Shown piece by piece: positions 36,010-48,603 of a stretch of DNA of 64,000 nucleotides. Position 1 is the first letter of the stretch, and every line of letters starts with the position of its first letter. The notes below the pieces were generated by a model. The model did no database searches. It was not told where the DNA came from and worked only from the letters and a program-made list of their open reading frames with translations. The translations under genes and the position numbers were made by a program. This stretch comes from Gracilariopsis chorda (lineage: Eukaryota; Rhodophyta; Florideophyceae; Gracilariales; Gracilariaceae): positions 144,529 to 208,528 of the forward strand of contig NBIV01000140.1 of assembly GCA_003194525.1 (NCBI GenBank), written 5' to 3'.

Positions 36010-37623
36010 TTACTCTGAACGTTCGTATTCGCTCTCCTCTGAATCCGTGTCAGTACTCGACTGACTTGAACTTAAAGAATCCCTTTCTTCGTAATCGCTC
36101 CCTTCCTCCATATCCACCTCCCATACTTCTCCGAGACAAAGTGGGAATGGCAAAGGCTTCCCCATTACAAACTGAAAGTAGTAGTAAGGCACATCATCGA
36201 CGAAGCATTGTTCCTCCCCATGGATTCCCATCGAACTCACTCCATCTTCAACAACATCATCTTCACTAACCTTCGTCTTGTTCACGTTTGGTAACCGAAA
36301 AATGGGCGTTTTACGATAGGCTTCCAGCACCCCTTCCCTCCCCAACTGAAGGCTTGAAGCTGATTGAACTATTTGTAGCCGCGACTCTGTATTCATTGAA
36401 ACGTTAATTACGGATGGAATCGTCCCCACTATGCCCAACTCTTCTTGTTCGTCGTTACTGAAAAAGTCATTCCACTGTATGTAACGTACAGCAGATCTGT
36501 AGTCTGGCTCAAGGAAATCCGTGAAATTGGAGTATTCGTCGAGGTCTTCCGATTGGTAGGATGCCGATCTGCGCAAGAACACCATCTTCTCGTCTTCGGG
36601 TAGAGTCATACGTACAGCATGGATAAATACAACCACATCATCTGTTGAGTGAGCTCCTATACGAACGACGCATGTACTAGGAAGGGCAATACTACATCCA
36701 ATCCTTAGAAAGAACGTTTGCACGCGCTTGCTGTTCACACCCGCCCTGACCGGGGGTACCCACTCGTAGTAGTTACCTTTCTGCCCTTGCGTTGCACTGT
36801 GACCACGAACTACCTCCTCGGTTACAGTTAGATATATTCCTAGCTTCTCCAGCTTCTCTGGAAATAGTCCACTTGACCTACTTGGAAGCAGAGTATACAA
36901 AATGAACAAGGCCTCTTTGGGACATCCGTTCTCGCTCATGATTGTGTTGTTCCAGCAGTAGCTTTTCAAGGTCTGACCTTCTGTTGGAAACTTACCAGCT
37001 CTAGAATGAATGGTGCTGCGCCTGCGACACAAGGTAACTGATTCAATCGGAGCGTCTATGACGCGCAAGAAATCCTGCATTCCACATAGAGGCGGTAGGA
37101 TAACACAATATCGGAAACCACTCCATGTGTATACCTTGCTATCTGCAGCTCGTTTACCAGAATCCTCCGGTTTTACCTCCTTCTCATCACATCGCTTGCC
37201 TCTCTGACAAACGGTAGACAAAACATATTGGCGTGCGACGATCATGGATTCTAGTGTCTCGCACCTGCCTTTACCGCGGTGGTCTGTGAGGCGGACGAGC
37301 TTTGCGGTTGACTGTGGTCCCAAGTACGCTTTTTCCATCCGGAAAGGTGTATGAAGGGTAGATAGACCGCTTATGACGTCAAACTTCGTGGGCTCTAGGT
37401 ACTCCAGAATTTCTCCATATTCGCAGACGGTGAGGTTATGCATGCCCATTGAAAACCCAAACCCTTGCTGTAGACCACGGAACGATGAACGCAATATGTT
37501 CGTCTCTTTGCACGCATCCGTGTTCTTTTCATTCTCATTCCAGTTCACAAAGATTTCCAGAGGTTTCCTCTTCGTCCCTATGAAGTTCACCCATTCCTCC
37601 CTACTCTTCGATTTCCTTCCCAT
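36010..37623 (-). CDS. Protein of unknown family, 537 residues, intact
   Basis: An uninterrupted frame from ATG 37623 to TAA 36010, the only long gene of E1 without a stop. The N-terminus is basic (GRKSKSREEW), the middle is mixed globular sequence with several Cys, and the last ~45 residues are acidic and Ser-rich (EEGSDYEERD, SSSQSSTDTDSEESE), which suggests a nuclear or chromatin-bound protein. No domain is recognised. It is convergent with the recombinase gene and divergent from the ParB-like/Ulp1 gene (1 kb apart), so it is probably part of the same element. Confidence 0.7.
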   Translation of the reverse strand: MGRKSKSREEWVNFIGTKRKPLEIFVNWNENEKNTDACKETNILRSSFRGLQQGFGFSMGMHNLTVCEYGEILEYLEPTKFDVISGLSTLHTPFRMEKAYLGPQSTAKLVRLTDHRGKGRCETLESMIVARQYVLSTVCQRGKRCDEKEVKPEDSGKRAADSKVYTWSGFRYCVILPPLCGMQDFLRVIDAPIESVTLCRRRSTIHSRAGKFPTEGQTLKSYCWNNTIMSENGCPKEALFILYTLLPSRSSGLFPEKLEKLGIYLTVTEEVVRGHSATQGQKGNYYEWVPPVRAGVNSKRVQTFFLRIGCSIALPSTCVVRIGAHSTDDVVVFIHAVRMTLPEDEKMVFLRRSASYQSEDLDEYSNFTDFLEPDYRSAVRYIQWNDFFSNDEQEELGIVGTIPSVINVSMNTESRLQIVQSASSLQLGREGVLEAYRKTPIFRLPNVNKTKVSEDDVVEDGVSSMGIHGEEQCFVDDVPYYYFQFVMGKPLPFPLCLGEVWEVDMEEGSDYEERDSLSSSQSSTDTDSEESEYERSE

Positions 37624-38625
37624 GATACCCCAGGTGTGTAGATCTGAGACGGAGCAGGGAAAGTTGAACTTCGTGGTGCCTTGATAGTTCTCAGTTGGCT
37701 GAAGACGTCTTGTTTAAGTTCGTTGCAGATGTGTTCTTTACGCGCAGGATAGGGAAACAGAAAGTTAGACTTCTACGTATGTAGTGTGACTTTTCTCTCG
37801 GTTTAGAAGTTCACTTCGCGTTCGAGTGTTAGAGACGACGTTTCGGCGTAGGCTGATGTGGCGTTTTAGTTTTGTTGCTGCTGTGGTTCGGGAGTGTTGC
37901 CATAGAGCTGCGCGGAGGTGGAGATTGTTGGGAGAACTAAATGTGGTGGTGGTTGTAGCCATCGTTGATCATAATCTGGTTCGGAGTGGTGGTTTTAAAT
38001 GGGGAAAGATTCCCCCATTTCGGTAACAGTCGGTGTTTCAAAATGTTGTGCCCCGAATTACACTGGGGGCGACGCGCGGTGTAGATGATATGCTGTAGGA
38101 TGGGTGACGGTTCAAGTGACCGCTCGTGACCTATATGGTGGTGAGCTATGCACGTATAGTGACAACTTTTCTCCCCGATGGCGCGTGAATGGCCACAGAT
38201 TCTGACACGTCACATTGGCATACAGGGCGTACAGTGCACGGAGTTTCATTGGTCATGAACATCCGACATCCGCTGTGAGTACCGTTACTTGTGCAACAGC
38301 CTGGACACGTCCTCAGAGGTCCGATGGTGTGCAGTCCGTAAGGCCTGTGCTACTTTTTAATATTCTGTGATAAAAATTGCGGACAGGAGACACGCCCGCA
38401 TGGTTCACCGATGAGTACGTTGCATGCTGCGCGCGACCGTGACTGGCGATTTTTACGGGAGGGTAGGGGGAAAAGTGGGGGAATCTTTCCCCCACTTGCG
38501 CACTCATCAAGATTTCCCACTATTTGTACCTGCGCCGTATAGCGGGGCTTCATAGCTTCCAGCATAGGCAAAACGTCGTCCCTATTTCGTACTCTTCCAA
38601 ACCTGGGTAAGTACTCTTCGCCTTC
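37624..38625. promoter_or_regulatory. Divergent intergenic region with two palindromes
   Basis: This 1-kb region separates the unknown gene (-) from the ParB-like/Ulp1 gene (+) and presumably holds both promoters. Palindrome site 2 is AAATGGGG (37997-38004) with CCCCCATTT (38012-38020) around AAAGATT. Site 3 is AAGTGGGGG (38473-38481) with CCCCCACTT (38489-38497) around AATCTTT. The two spacers are reverse complements, so the sites are inverted relative to each other. No gene is seen. Confidence 0.5.
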
Positions 38626-41600
38626 ATGATGCTGTCGTCTACCACTGAACAAACAAAGACCTCCATTTCCACTCAGATCAAGCGTCGAATCGAGCAGGGA
38701 AACGGTTCACCGACACGCTATGCCAGCCTGGATATGTTCATAGGGCCCTATTTCGGACGCGCAACCTCCTTTCTACGCCTACAGACTGTGCGTAAAGACA
38801 TCGGCGCTCCACAACGATTCCATAGTTGGGAACATCTTCTCGTCGTACAGGGTACCTCGCCAGCTACAAAGGGGAAACTGGTTGTCATTGGGGGTGGTCA
38901 TCGGCTCCTATCATCTACTCGAGTTCTACATACGCTAATTCTCCCATACAGGACGGTATCATTTGACGGACTGGGTGTCGATGGAAAAGATCTGGATTTA
39001 TTTGCGCATAAAGGGTTGATTGCGTTTTATGTTGAGGTCATTGAGCCCCGGCCCGAAAAGTATGGCTTCATGGAGCAGGTTGCGCTGTACGGTGATTTGA
39101 AGGAGCGCTGGCGGCGAATGGAAAGGGACCGGGTCTCACTGCTCAGGGGTAGAAAGGCAGCTCCTCAGGCAATGTCGCACAGGAAGCTGTATGAATTCTA
39201 CGAAACTACGGTTGACGGAGCTGGTTCGAGTTCAAGGTGGGCTATTGAGTTTCTCATGGATGTGAAGCAGTCAACAAGGCGTCACTACATGTCCAGCGCT
39301 GATCGTCTTTTAGAAGCTGGTGTTGTCCCATACCTCTCTCACCTGGAGAGAATTGGCGTTGCGGTGTTCAACAAGTCATCACTCAACTCAGTAAGGAATT
39401 GGTCCGTCGAGAAGATCAGAAAGGTGACGGATTTGTGGAAGGTTCGACGGGAGACGGGTGTCAAGGTTCATTACTTATTCTCCGATCGCATTGGGCGGGA
39501 GGTAGATGGCAAAAGCCGCGGACGAAAAGGTACTGTTCTTCCATCACAATAGCCATCCAAAAGAGCCGAGAATCCAACGTTTGAAGCTGTACAATCGTGT
39601 CCCGCAGTAGCGTTACATGGAGATGCTGATTGTGAAACAAAAGCCCGTCGAGCTGCATCGCACCAGAATTCCCCCAATCTAGTACCTGCACATGCAGGTT
39701 CTCCAATTGGATCCATTCCACACCCTATCACACCGACTTCTATGACTCTGCCTCTAACAATCAGCAGTAAGCTTCCTGCACGCCCGGAATTGGCGAATGT
39801 AGCAGCCCGCCATGGAACCTCAACGAGTGATGCCCGTCTGCATAAGCCCATACTGAGTCCCACGGCTCCGTACCTTGCGTCGTCGAAAGAGATCTCTCCG
39901 CTTCACATACCCCAGGATTCAAAAACCCTTCATCCTTCATCCTACGCCGAAAACAGTATCTATCTACACTCGCCGTGTACAAAGCGTAATGACCCAGCGA
40001 GAATAATTACAGCCACGAACTATGCAACATCGTCGCGTCCAACATGCCCCGGTGACGCCACACCGCCTGGAACCTTAACAAATCCGATTTCCTTGCAAAG
40101 AGAACCCCCGTCAATGGCAACACCAGGCGAAGTCTGTGCAACATCGGAGCCCACCGCACCACCGCAACAGGAATCGCCACGTCGAACAGGTTTGGAATCA
40201 GCACCAGCGCATCCAATATTGACTCAAGCAACACCTACGCAAGAGAAGTCATTGCTTTCCCCACCGCCACACCACAAGTCCTCGCCTGGCGACACCATGG
40301 TTCCGACATTGGAAGTCTTGAATCCACTGCGTGAGATACACTCTTGCGGAGTTCCACAGCGCGTTGTATCCGCGTTGGCGAGGTCGAAATGGGTTGGAGA
40401 GTCGGGCATCTTGGCCACCACTGGAGTTGTACAGAATATACTTCAGAATCTGGTGAAAAAGAAAGAAGAGATGCGTGCCGATGTTTTCGACGTTGACCTG
40501 GAGGTGGTTATGAAGGTGGCACGGCGCTTTTTGCGAAAGCTTAACGAAACCGGGGGCTATACCAATAGGGATTTGTCACAGGTCATGCGGGAAGTGTCCA
40601 TTGAGATACAAGCAGTAGATGAAAAGGATATCAAGCTTGTGGTCAACGGTGGTGCTTTGAGAAGGAAGATGACACTTCTTGAAGAGGATATAGATCCAAT
40701 CCGAAAGTCTCGCCTGGCTACAGATACATCGGTTATGTTCACACTGTCGTTTTTGACGAAATGGACTAGCGGTTGTATTGAAAGATGTACCTTGGTCGAC
40801 TCCATAAGAACTCAGGGGTGGTGGGAGAAGGATCTCTCCGCTGACAAGAACAGTCTACTGGCACTCACGAAAGTATTCGCTCGACAAGGGACGTCATTCA
40901 TCACGGCATGTGAAGAAGTGTGGAAGACAGAATTGTGTTTCATGCCGATTTGCGGAGGGGGCCATTGGTCTCTAGTTGTTATTCTGAATCTGAAGTACCT
41001 GTTCGAGGAGTTGGAATGTTTGCCAGACAGGAAGGGGATTCGTAGGGAATCGGGTCGTCGAGCAAGAGTGTACTTTGTGGACAGCATAGGAATGTCGTCT
41101 CCCCACGCAGTTACGTATGTCAATTTATACTACTATCTGTGCGCCAGCTACCCAGGATTAAGGAAACCGTCAGTTGAGCATATCATGGAGAACGTATCGA
41201 GTCACCAGTGTCGTTTTATGCTACAGGAGTCTTCGGAGTGTGGGTTTTATGTCGCATATCACGTTTCTGTGTTAAATCGCGCACTTGCTGAACTACTGTT
41301 TGAAACACCTGCGCGTGTTCAGGACTTTATAAGGGAAGTGCATTCCTCTTACGACTTCTTGCAATACAAAAGCGAAGTCCAGAAACGTCTCGAATACCTT
41401 CTGGAGAAGTATTATGCGGGGGGGAAGCATGTGTTCGAGATGCAACCGCTGTTGTGGAGTTCATGCACCGGAGAGGGCGGGGTTTTAGACGCATCACCGC
41501 ATGCTGACAAAGGAAAACATTGTGAACGGAACAAAGAAGATTTAGCAGAGTGCGGAAGAAATGCTGCACTGCCACGTCCTGCTGCAAAGAAATTGCGTAA

Positions 41601-42225
41601 GAGACCGGCGTCTGCAGGTAGCGAAGCGCGGCCGAAGAAGCTTCGACTTACAGAAGGGGTTCCCGTTTCAGTAGATGGCTCTTATGACGGGTCTGTTAGG
41701 AAGACGCTGGACAGGAATTCAACCAAGATGGCACGGGAAGGGGCAAGTACTGAAGAGGGTGGTTGTAACAGCCAACACGAGCAGAATCGTATTGCTGTAA
41801 GAAAATGTTGTGGTGGCGTTGAATGTGACAGTAAGCACGCATGGATATATAGTATCATACAAGGCATTATGGAGAAGGTGGTCGAGAGGGGTGATCCTGT
41901 TGTGGGTACGTGTGCTGGAGAGGGAGTGTTTTTGAAAAATGAGGAACATACAGGTGCTCCAAAGCCAGGAGGAGGTAATGTTTTGCCAATGCACTGCAGC
42001 ATGCAGTGTGTAAAGTCTCAAGAAGACGTCGGAAGTTGGAAGGGTACGGAAAGGGCTGGAGAAGCAAGCCCTCGGATTGTGCTCTTAAGGGCTGTCCAAG
42101 AGGCATTGGTGTTGGAGAATGGGGTTAAGGACAAGGATATTAGACGGGAGTGGGATGCTTGTAAGAACAGGATATACGAACTGATGCTTAGGATGAAGAC
42201 GGAGCAACGTGAAACGCATTGTTAG
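38626..42225 (+). pseudogene. ParB-like / Ulp1 protease fusion, E1 family, one in-frame stop
   Basis: From ATG 38626 the frame has 1200 codons with one TAG at 39550-39552 (codon 309). Residues ~30-125 include VVIGGGHRLL, like the ParB nuclease-fold GxxR region, and align well with the gene at 58111-61479. A Ser/Pro/Thr-rich linker (~310-570) follows. Residues ~690-900 are a C48 (Ulp1/SENP) cysteine protease: GGGHWSL with H780, YFVDSIG with D819, Q867, ECGFYVAYH with C872. A C-terminal helix (DIRREWDACKNRIYELMLRMK) is shared with the E2 gene. Ulp1-type proteases cut SUMO-like modifiers or polyproteins; ParB folds bind DNA or nucleotides. The joint role is unknown. The stop separates the two halves exactly at the linker. 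Confidence 0.75.
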
Positions 42226-42607
42226 GTTCATCCGTCACTGCCGGTCTTCAATTGAAATGCAATGGTGATGAACGAATCCTTCCGCAGGGGAGGAACGGTC
42301 GTGTATGAAAGACACTTCGGCCTCAAAGATTGTCAGCCAATGGTTTCATACTCAGTGGCACGTAAGTGGGCGTCTCATGAGTTCTATTTATGGCCTCAAA
42401 TGTACTAAGAACATTCGTAAAGCTGCAGCTTATGTTTTCCTCTTGGATCTTTAGTGCTCATATAGGGTGAAGGCTTTTATATGGGTTTAGTCATCGTGGA
42501 TTTAGACTGCTTATTGCATGCGTGGGAGTGAGGTAGTTCTTAAAGTAGGAAACCGAAAGTACAGAGGGATACGGCAGATGTTTATCATGCAATGCAGATG
42601 ATGCTGA
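42226..42607. other. Noncoding right end of E1
   Basis: About 380 bases after the fusion gene stop with no recognisable gene, leading directly into two telomeric repeats. Confidence 0.5.
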
Positions 42608-42627
42608 TTTTAGGGGGTTTTAGGGGG
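42608..42627 (+). repeat. Telomeric seam between E1 and E2
   Basis: Two perfect tandem TTTTAGGGGG units (42608-42617, 42618-42627) in the orientation of the terminal telomere. Three bases later E2 starts at CTACTAGTATG. Confidence 0.85.
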
Positions 42628-42631
42628 TACC

Positions 42632-42714
42632 TACTAGTATGACTTTGTCAGCATCGAGCGGTTTGGCACCATATGGTGCATGTCAGTGATTCGAGTGCAC
42701 TGACGTGTGCACTC
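42632..42714. other. Palindrome cluster at the left end of E2
   Basis: TACTAGTA (42632-42639) sits at the very tip. GCACCATATGGTGC (42666-42679) is a perfect palindrome. GAGTGCAC (42693-42700) and GTGCACTC (42707-42714) are 8-bp arms around the 6-base spacer TGACGT. GTCAGTG also pairs with CACTGAC across 42682-42704. All are conserved in E3. They resemble binding sites for a recombinase or replication protein. From 42715 to 43053 nothing further is recognised. Confidence 0.55.
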
Positions 42715-43053
42715 AAATCTACACTGCATTCAAGGTATGTTGAATTTTGGGTTAAGTTTGCGGACTCACTGGAACGCCGTAAATTTTACAATTTTTTGGC
42801 GGACTACAGGCTATACAGTGAAATGGCGATCTGATTGCTCCGTTCGAGTGTAGCCTGCGTCACACTACCAAAACGTTGGAACCGGGCTCCTCACTTTGAT
42901 TTGATTCATGCAAGGAATACCCATCACGGTGAAGTGTAGAGAGTAGTTGCATTGAAGTATTGTAAGTAAACGTTGTGTCGTACATCTTACGCGTTGAAAC
43001 AAACTAAAAGCTCCAAAGATTCTCTGCGTCCAAGAGCTCAATGTAGGGGTATC

Positions 43054-46000
43054 TCATAAATCTTTCTGTTGGCTATCCATCCTTACCTCCCACTTTCTTC
43101 TCCACCAACTTGCCAACCTTAGCAGATTCGGTACGATATCACCAGTACGTGAGAGCCAGGTAGCCCAGAGTCTATCATTATCTTGGCTTCCTGCAGTGGA
43201 AAGCTTTGTCAAGTTTGTGTGATAAGCTGCGCTGTCATTATCGCAGAACAGATCCCGTACAATATGCCTTCTCGTTCCCTCACTGCATCTCCATAACAGC
43301 CATCCAAGGTCCCTTAACCGTACAAGTTCGCATGTAGAAGCAAATCCCATTGCTTCACTGTGGACCTTTAATCCTTGACAATACCCGATACCACATTTGT
43401 AGCAGCAACCCTGGGCCACCGGAACCAAGTTGCGACAGGCACTGAATCTGTGGCGATCAGAATGGCATCGAAAGCACCGTCTACGTGACAGAGAGCAATC
43501 ATGACCATCCTTAATGTTTTTGTTAGCCAGAACCAAGCAAGCCAGACAGTCACCTTCGAAATCTAGAGCTACTGACTCCGCCTCCCGGATTAGCAGCTCT
43601 ACTGATTGTGGCGGGGAGGGCGTTGGAACTGCAGATCCCCAGCTGCAAGGATCTGCAACTGCAGAGCTTTCCCTTTCTGCCTCTTCAGGTTTCGAAGTTC
43701 GCTGAATAATGCAGTCCTGATTTGCGTGTTTCTTATTCTTCTCCGAGATGAATAGATGGGAAGTGACCTTGTGAGAGTTATCTAACGCAGGGCTTTGGGA
43801 TGTTTCAAGTAGGTTTTGAGTACCAAGCGTTTTTGGTTCCGCATTAATAGCTCTACGCGGAGGCCCATTGTAATGATGAAGGCAGACATCACAAGGCTCA
43901 GACTCAGGATCGAAAATGCAGACTCCCCGGCCTTCTCCATCCATTGCCGCATACAGGGAGTGTTTTCGACATGATTGTGAATCCTGAAACCAATTCCGCG
44001 CTTCTAGCCAACCAAATAACTTGCGGTAGGCGTCTTCTGTAAAACTTTCGGTTGCTTCTTTCTCCAGAGTTGATGTAAGATGGTCGGCATCTCTTTTTGA
44101 AAAGAAAACCACACATCGGGCAAGAAGTCCATCACGGCCCGCTCTACCCGCTTCTTGCGCGTAGTCTACAAGTGATGAGGAGCCACCCAAATGCATAACG
44201 ATGCGCACATTCGGAGCGTCAACTCCTGCTCCAAAAGCCGACGTACACACCATGATTCCAATGTCAATGACTGGCATACAGTCGTTTGTGAGGTTTGAGG
44301 TTGATGAAAATGAGGTCCACTGCTTGTGGGCTGCCATACGTGCATTCTCGGACATGCCAGCGTGGTAAGCAATAACTGAAATCTTTTTTTCGTAATTTAG
44401 TTCTCCATTGCACGTACTGCCGGAAGGAAGTGCAACATACGAAGCGTAAAGAACTTCGTACGCTTTTTCCACGATATGGCGCTGCATCGCATACACCAGA
44501 ACTCGAAAAGAGTATTTAGACTCATTCCCATATTCTAAGATATTAGTACAGACTCCATCCATCTCCAACTTCATTTCCGTTGTAAGTGCCTGCAGAAGAT
44601 CTCGAATCGTGCTCCTAAACCTTCCCGATCTGTCTCGGGAGGTTTCGCTGATATTCTCCCTGAGGCTTCTCACTTCAAAACGCAAGTTGCAACGCACAGT
44701 GGGGGCTTTGAAAATTACAGCAGATCGAATTCCGTGTTGAAGCAAAAGATTCATTCGATCCCGAGGAGGAAGCGTTGCTGTCAATAATACTCTAGGTATT
44801 GAAGTTGGTATGCACATGAGACCATATTTGATGTCCCGTAAACTTTGTCGGAAAGAAGACCACATAGAGACCAGATGCGCCTCCTCGACTACAATCCGAG
44901 CCAGACGTTTCTGGTTTGTGAGTCGGAGCACGAGTTCCCGGAAGCGAGGGTCACGGACATGCTCCGGGAGCACGACGTAAATGTCAGCGAACTCACTTTG
45001 GTTCCTCCTCCCGAGCCCAGTTTGAACCCTTAGTCTGCAACTCGTCGCCCGTTCAACGTACTCTGTAGAGAGTGAGACTAGAGACACAATGATAATTGTG
45101 GAATGGAGAGATCTTTCGATGAAAACCGGAAGCATCACACATATCTTCTTCCCAGAACCAGTTGGCATTATGACCAATGTGTTATTCTGACGTTCCGCAA
45201 TGGCAATAGTTACTCGAAACTGTGTATATGTTCGGAACGTGGCCTTCTGATCCTGGAACATCTGTCGGAGATCATTTAAGAACGTGCCAATAAGATGATC
45301 GTAGTTTCGGTCATCTCCATTGAAGAGTGTTACACCGTTTTCAGCGGTGGATTGTGTTTGACTTCTTTTGATGTTGTGGTAATTGAGAGATATATCGCTT
45401 GGGAGTACAACCATATCATTGGCATTACTTGGAGCACTACATGGTGTTTCTGCCTCAACCGAGGATGCCAATATGCCATGCCTGGGAGAGTCCACTGCTA
45501 GTTTGGATCTTTTCGCTGGAGGGGAAGGCATTTCTTTTTCTTGAGCTTCCAAGTATAGAGCATTTCCAATTCTGGGTCCATTTTGTAGCCGCGGCCTGCA
45601 ATTCTTATCTAAATCTAGTAAACGTTGCCAGTTTGTTGACCATTCTCGGTATCTGTGAATGGTTGAATGAGTTATATCCTGCAATACCTCACGGGTGCGA
45701 GCATATGCTCTTTCAGCGGTAGACTTGCTGTGACCAGCCTGCAAATGTCCAAGGTTGCATAGCTCTTCCTGCATCTCGTCCATGATACCTGTTGCTTGCT
45801 TAAAACCTACATTGGGAACGATAACTGCTGTGAAATGGCGATAATCGTTGAACAGAAGCTGTGTTTCCTTGAAAATCAGTCTTTGCGAAATACAAGAGCG
45901 GATTCGATCCTCCTTGAATGGTTCGCGTTTGTTCACAAAGAGACAGTTAGCATGCACAGATGCAACGTCAGAGCCATATAGTGCATCGATAATGACCGAT

Positions 46001-48603
46001 TCTAGTGGGCGGAATAATGAAAGATATAAGAGCATAATCTCGCTGGTGGTAGGGTCTGGAAAACGAGGAATGGGTTTCAAATACCCTTTCAGAGATCGGG
46101 TTTTGCTCCACCGGGTGAGAAGCATCACCCTGCATTGAGAGACAAACACATTTCTAGGGCCATACTGATCATTGGCAACCTTTAAACGCGCGAGCTCCGG
46201 GGCCCGGGCTGGAGATCCAGAAGAGATGTGCACACAAAAAAGAAGAAGCTCTTGGAACCTTTGCCAAGATGCCAACCAGGACAGAGCTCTAGACTTGTAC
46301 ATACGTACTCCTTGAACGCTAAGAAAATTCCCAATTTCTTCTCGTTGGAATACGTTTGATGAGGCAGAGTGCTTGGATGTCACGATCGGGTTGTACCTGA
46401 CTGATTGAGCTGGCTTCTTTAACGCCTGAAGGAGATATAAAGCGTTTGATTGTACCCAGGAACAAGTGTTTCCATGATTTAAGAATGAAAACCCAAATGC
46501 ATTACATCGTAGATCCTCTGTTAGTGAGTGCAATGTGGTCAGGAAAGATTCGGAAATGGATTTCCGAGCAAAAGTTTCTGATGAAGAAGTTCATTTAGCT
46601 CATTGTGCGCCCTTTTCACCAAGAGCCCGATATCACCAAGTGAGACATGTACCTCTTTCACAATTCCACAGTTAACATGTGAAGTACAGTTCTCGAAAGA
46701 AACATCTAGATCTTCTTTCTCAACCAAGCTCATAGCCAAGTCCAAAATATGACGTACAAAGGATGCCGAAGAAATCCTGTCCAAGGAAAACGTAATTCCT
46801 AATCAGATCTTCTTCATCAAAAGTACTAGAACACATAACTTCATTTTCCTCAGTACAGGTCCCGTTGTGATCTCCCTCGTTTTTCAAACGTTTTGCATGG
46901 TCGTATTCATGAGCAGCTGCTACAGAAACACAGTACTGGATGGCTGCCAGGGTACCCGTTATTTCCCAGGCTTCTGCAAAACGAATCACACCGCTTTTGT
47001 GATGAACACTTGAGCAGCAAAAGAAGTTTTTGACAGCAAGTTTGTCTTCAGAAGCGAAGATCGATTGTGGAACAAGAAGAAGTTCTTTCACCAAACGGCG
47101 GAATGTTTCATATCTTTCTGCATCGCAATGATCGTAATAAACCCTTTCGTACTGAATAACTGATATCTTTTCACCTCTTGCTACCACATAACTTGGCAGT
47201 TCACGAATGACTGTCATATAATCCGATCCAGAAGAAAAAACTTTAGCACTGCCAAGAGAAGGAACCCGATCTCTTGATTTCTTCACAAACATTACCATAC
47301 GAGCAAGCACCTTGGCATACTTGTAGGCTGTGCTCTGTTCTACTACAGTGAGAGCCCCTGCTTGGCTCCTGTCTCGAATGTTGAGCCATCTAAGTACGCA
47401 AAATGGGATATCGACAGTGATTGAAGCAACCTGTGTCAAATATTGTAGAGAATCTTGAAGCACAAGACCTACAACGGCATCCTCAATTTGGTTCGACGCC
47501 CCAGAATCGATTTGAAGAGATGTTAGTGTATTGGCTTCCTCCATTGTGATTCCTCTTTTCTGAAGCACATTATCAAAACGTGAAAGAGCTATAAAGGTGC
47601 TTTTCATCGGATTATCCAGACCCTTGGTCCCATTATTGATAAGAACAGCATCTTGGCAGCTCCCGAAGAACTTCTTGGTGATGGTTTCTGCACACTCCTT
47701 AAAGTAGGCACCCTCATCCTGCCCGACAACCGCGGGACCTGTATGAACTTTCGAGAAAGGTTCTCTGCCGGATATTTGAGCTCGAGAAACCTGGACCTTA
47801 CTTTCCTTCAAGGAAATTGCCTGAGTATCGGAGCTATCATTGGCGTGTAGTGAATGCAAAATCGTCACCTCACCAATTGGAGGCTTTGAAGTCACGGGAA
47901 ATAACCTGCGAAGAGAGCCATGAAAAATCGTCTGGAGCCTGATTGTTCCTTTCCTATGTACCATTTCCATGAGATTGTGCCCCGTGCCAACGTTATGTAT
48001 ACATTGGAGATGCTTTTGCAGAGAACGCTTGTCTGTGTAACAAGAAGGACAGCAAGGGCAACTATGTCCATCCAGAATGGTTAAACCGTGCAGTGGATCT
48101 AAGAACTGGCGCTCGTGATCCAGAATTACCAATGGCCTTATCGCATTCTGAGTGTTTGAACTTTCCATGCCAGAACGAAGCGATGGGGCAGAATCATATT
48201 TGTCCCACAGGGAACCTTCTTGCATGATTGACTGCATATAGGTTTGTTTCGATAAAAGCAGTTTTGCAGTATCGACTGCAACGTCGCTAGTAGTACCATG
48301 AATCCCCTGCAGATGTCTCTGTATGGCACGAGCAGAGGGTATCCCACAAGAGCATCCTAAGCAAACGATGAAAAGGCCCATGGACTGCAATTCAAATGCG
48401 AGGGGTTTGTCGCCACAGATGCTGCCCTTGGGAGGAGAATGATTCTCTAGATCAGAAGAGATCATAACCTGCATTTCGGTGGAAGGAAGTGGATCGATTA
48501 ATTTAGAACCCTTGCTGTGAGTACCTAGAATCTTTCTCATGAAGTAATGCGCTAGTATTGAGCGGTTTGATTTCAGGCTTGAGTTGAAGATACCAGTGAG
48601 CAA
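43054..48603 (-). pseudogene. OrsD/RecQ-type helicase, E2 copy, frameshifted
   Basis: Same protein as 51339-57017, broken by 1-base indels near 46535, 46785 and 48604, each seen by comparison with E3. The Walker A site reads GSGKK (45145-45150) where E3 has GSGKT, which would abolish normal ATP binding. It keeps CAA where E3 has the internal stop, so the helicase domain (43054-46533) is one open frame of 1159 codons. RecQ features: VVEEAH, TATLPP, SAFGAGVDAPN, QEAGRAGRDG, then a Cys-rich zinc-binding tail. Confidence 0.85.
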
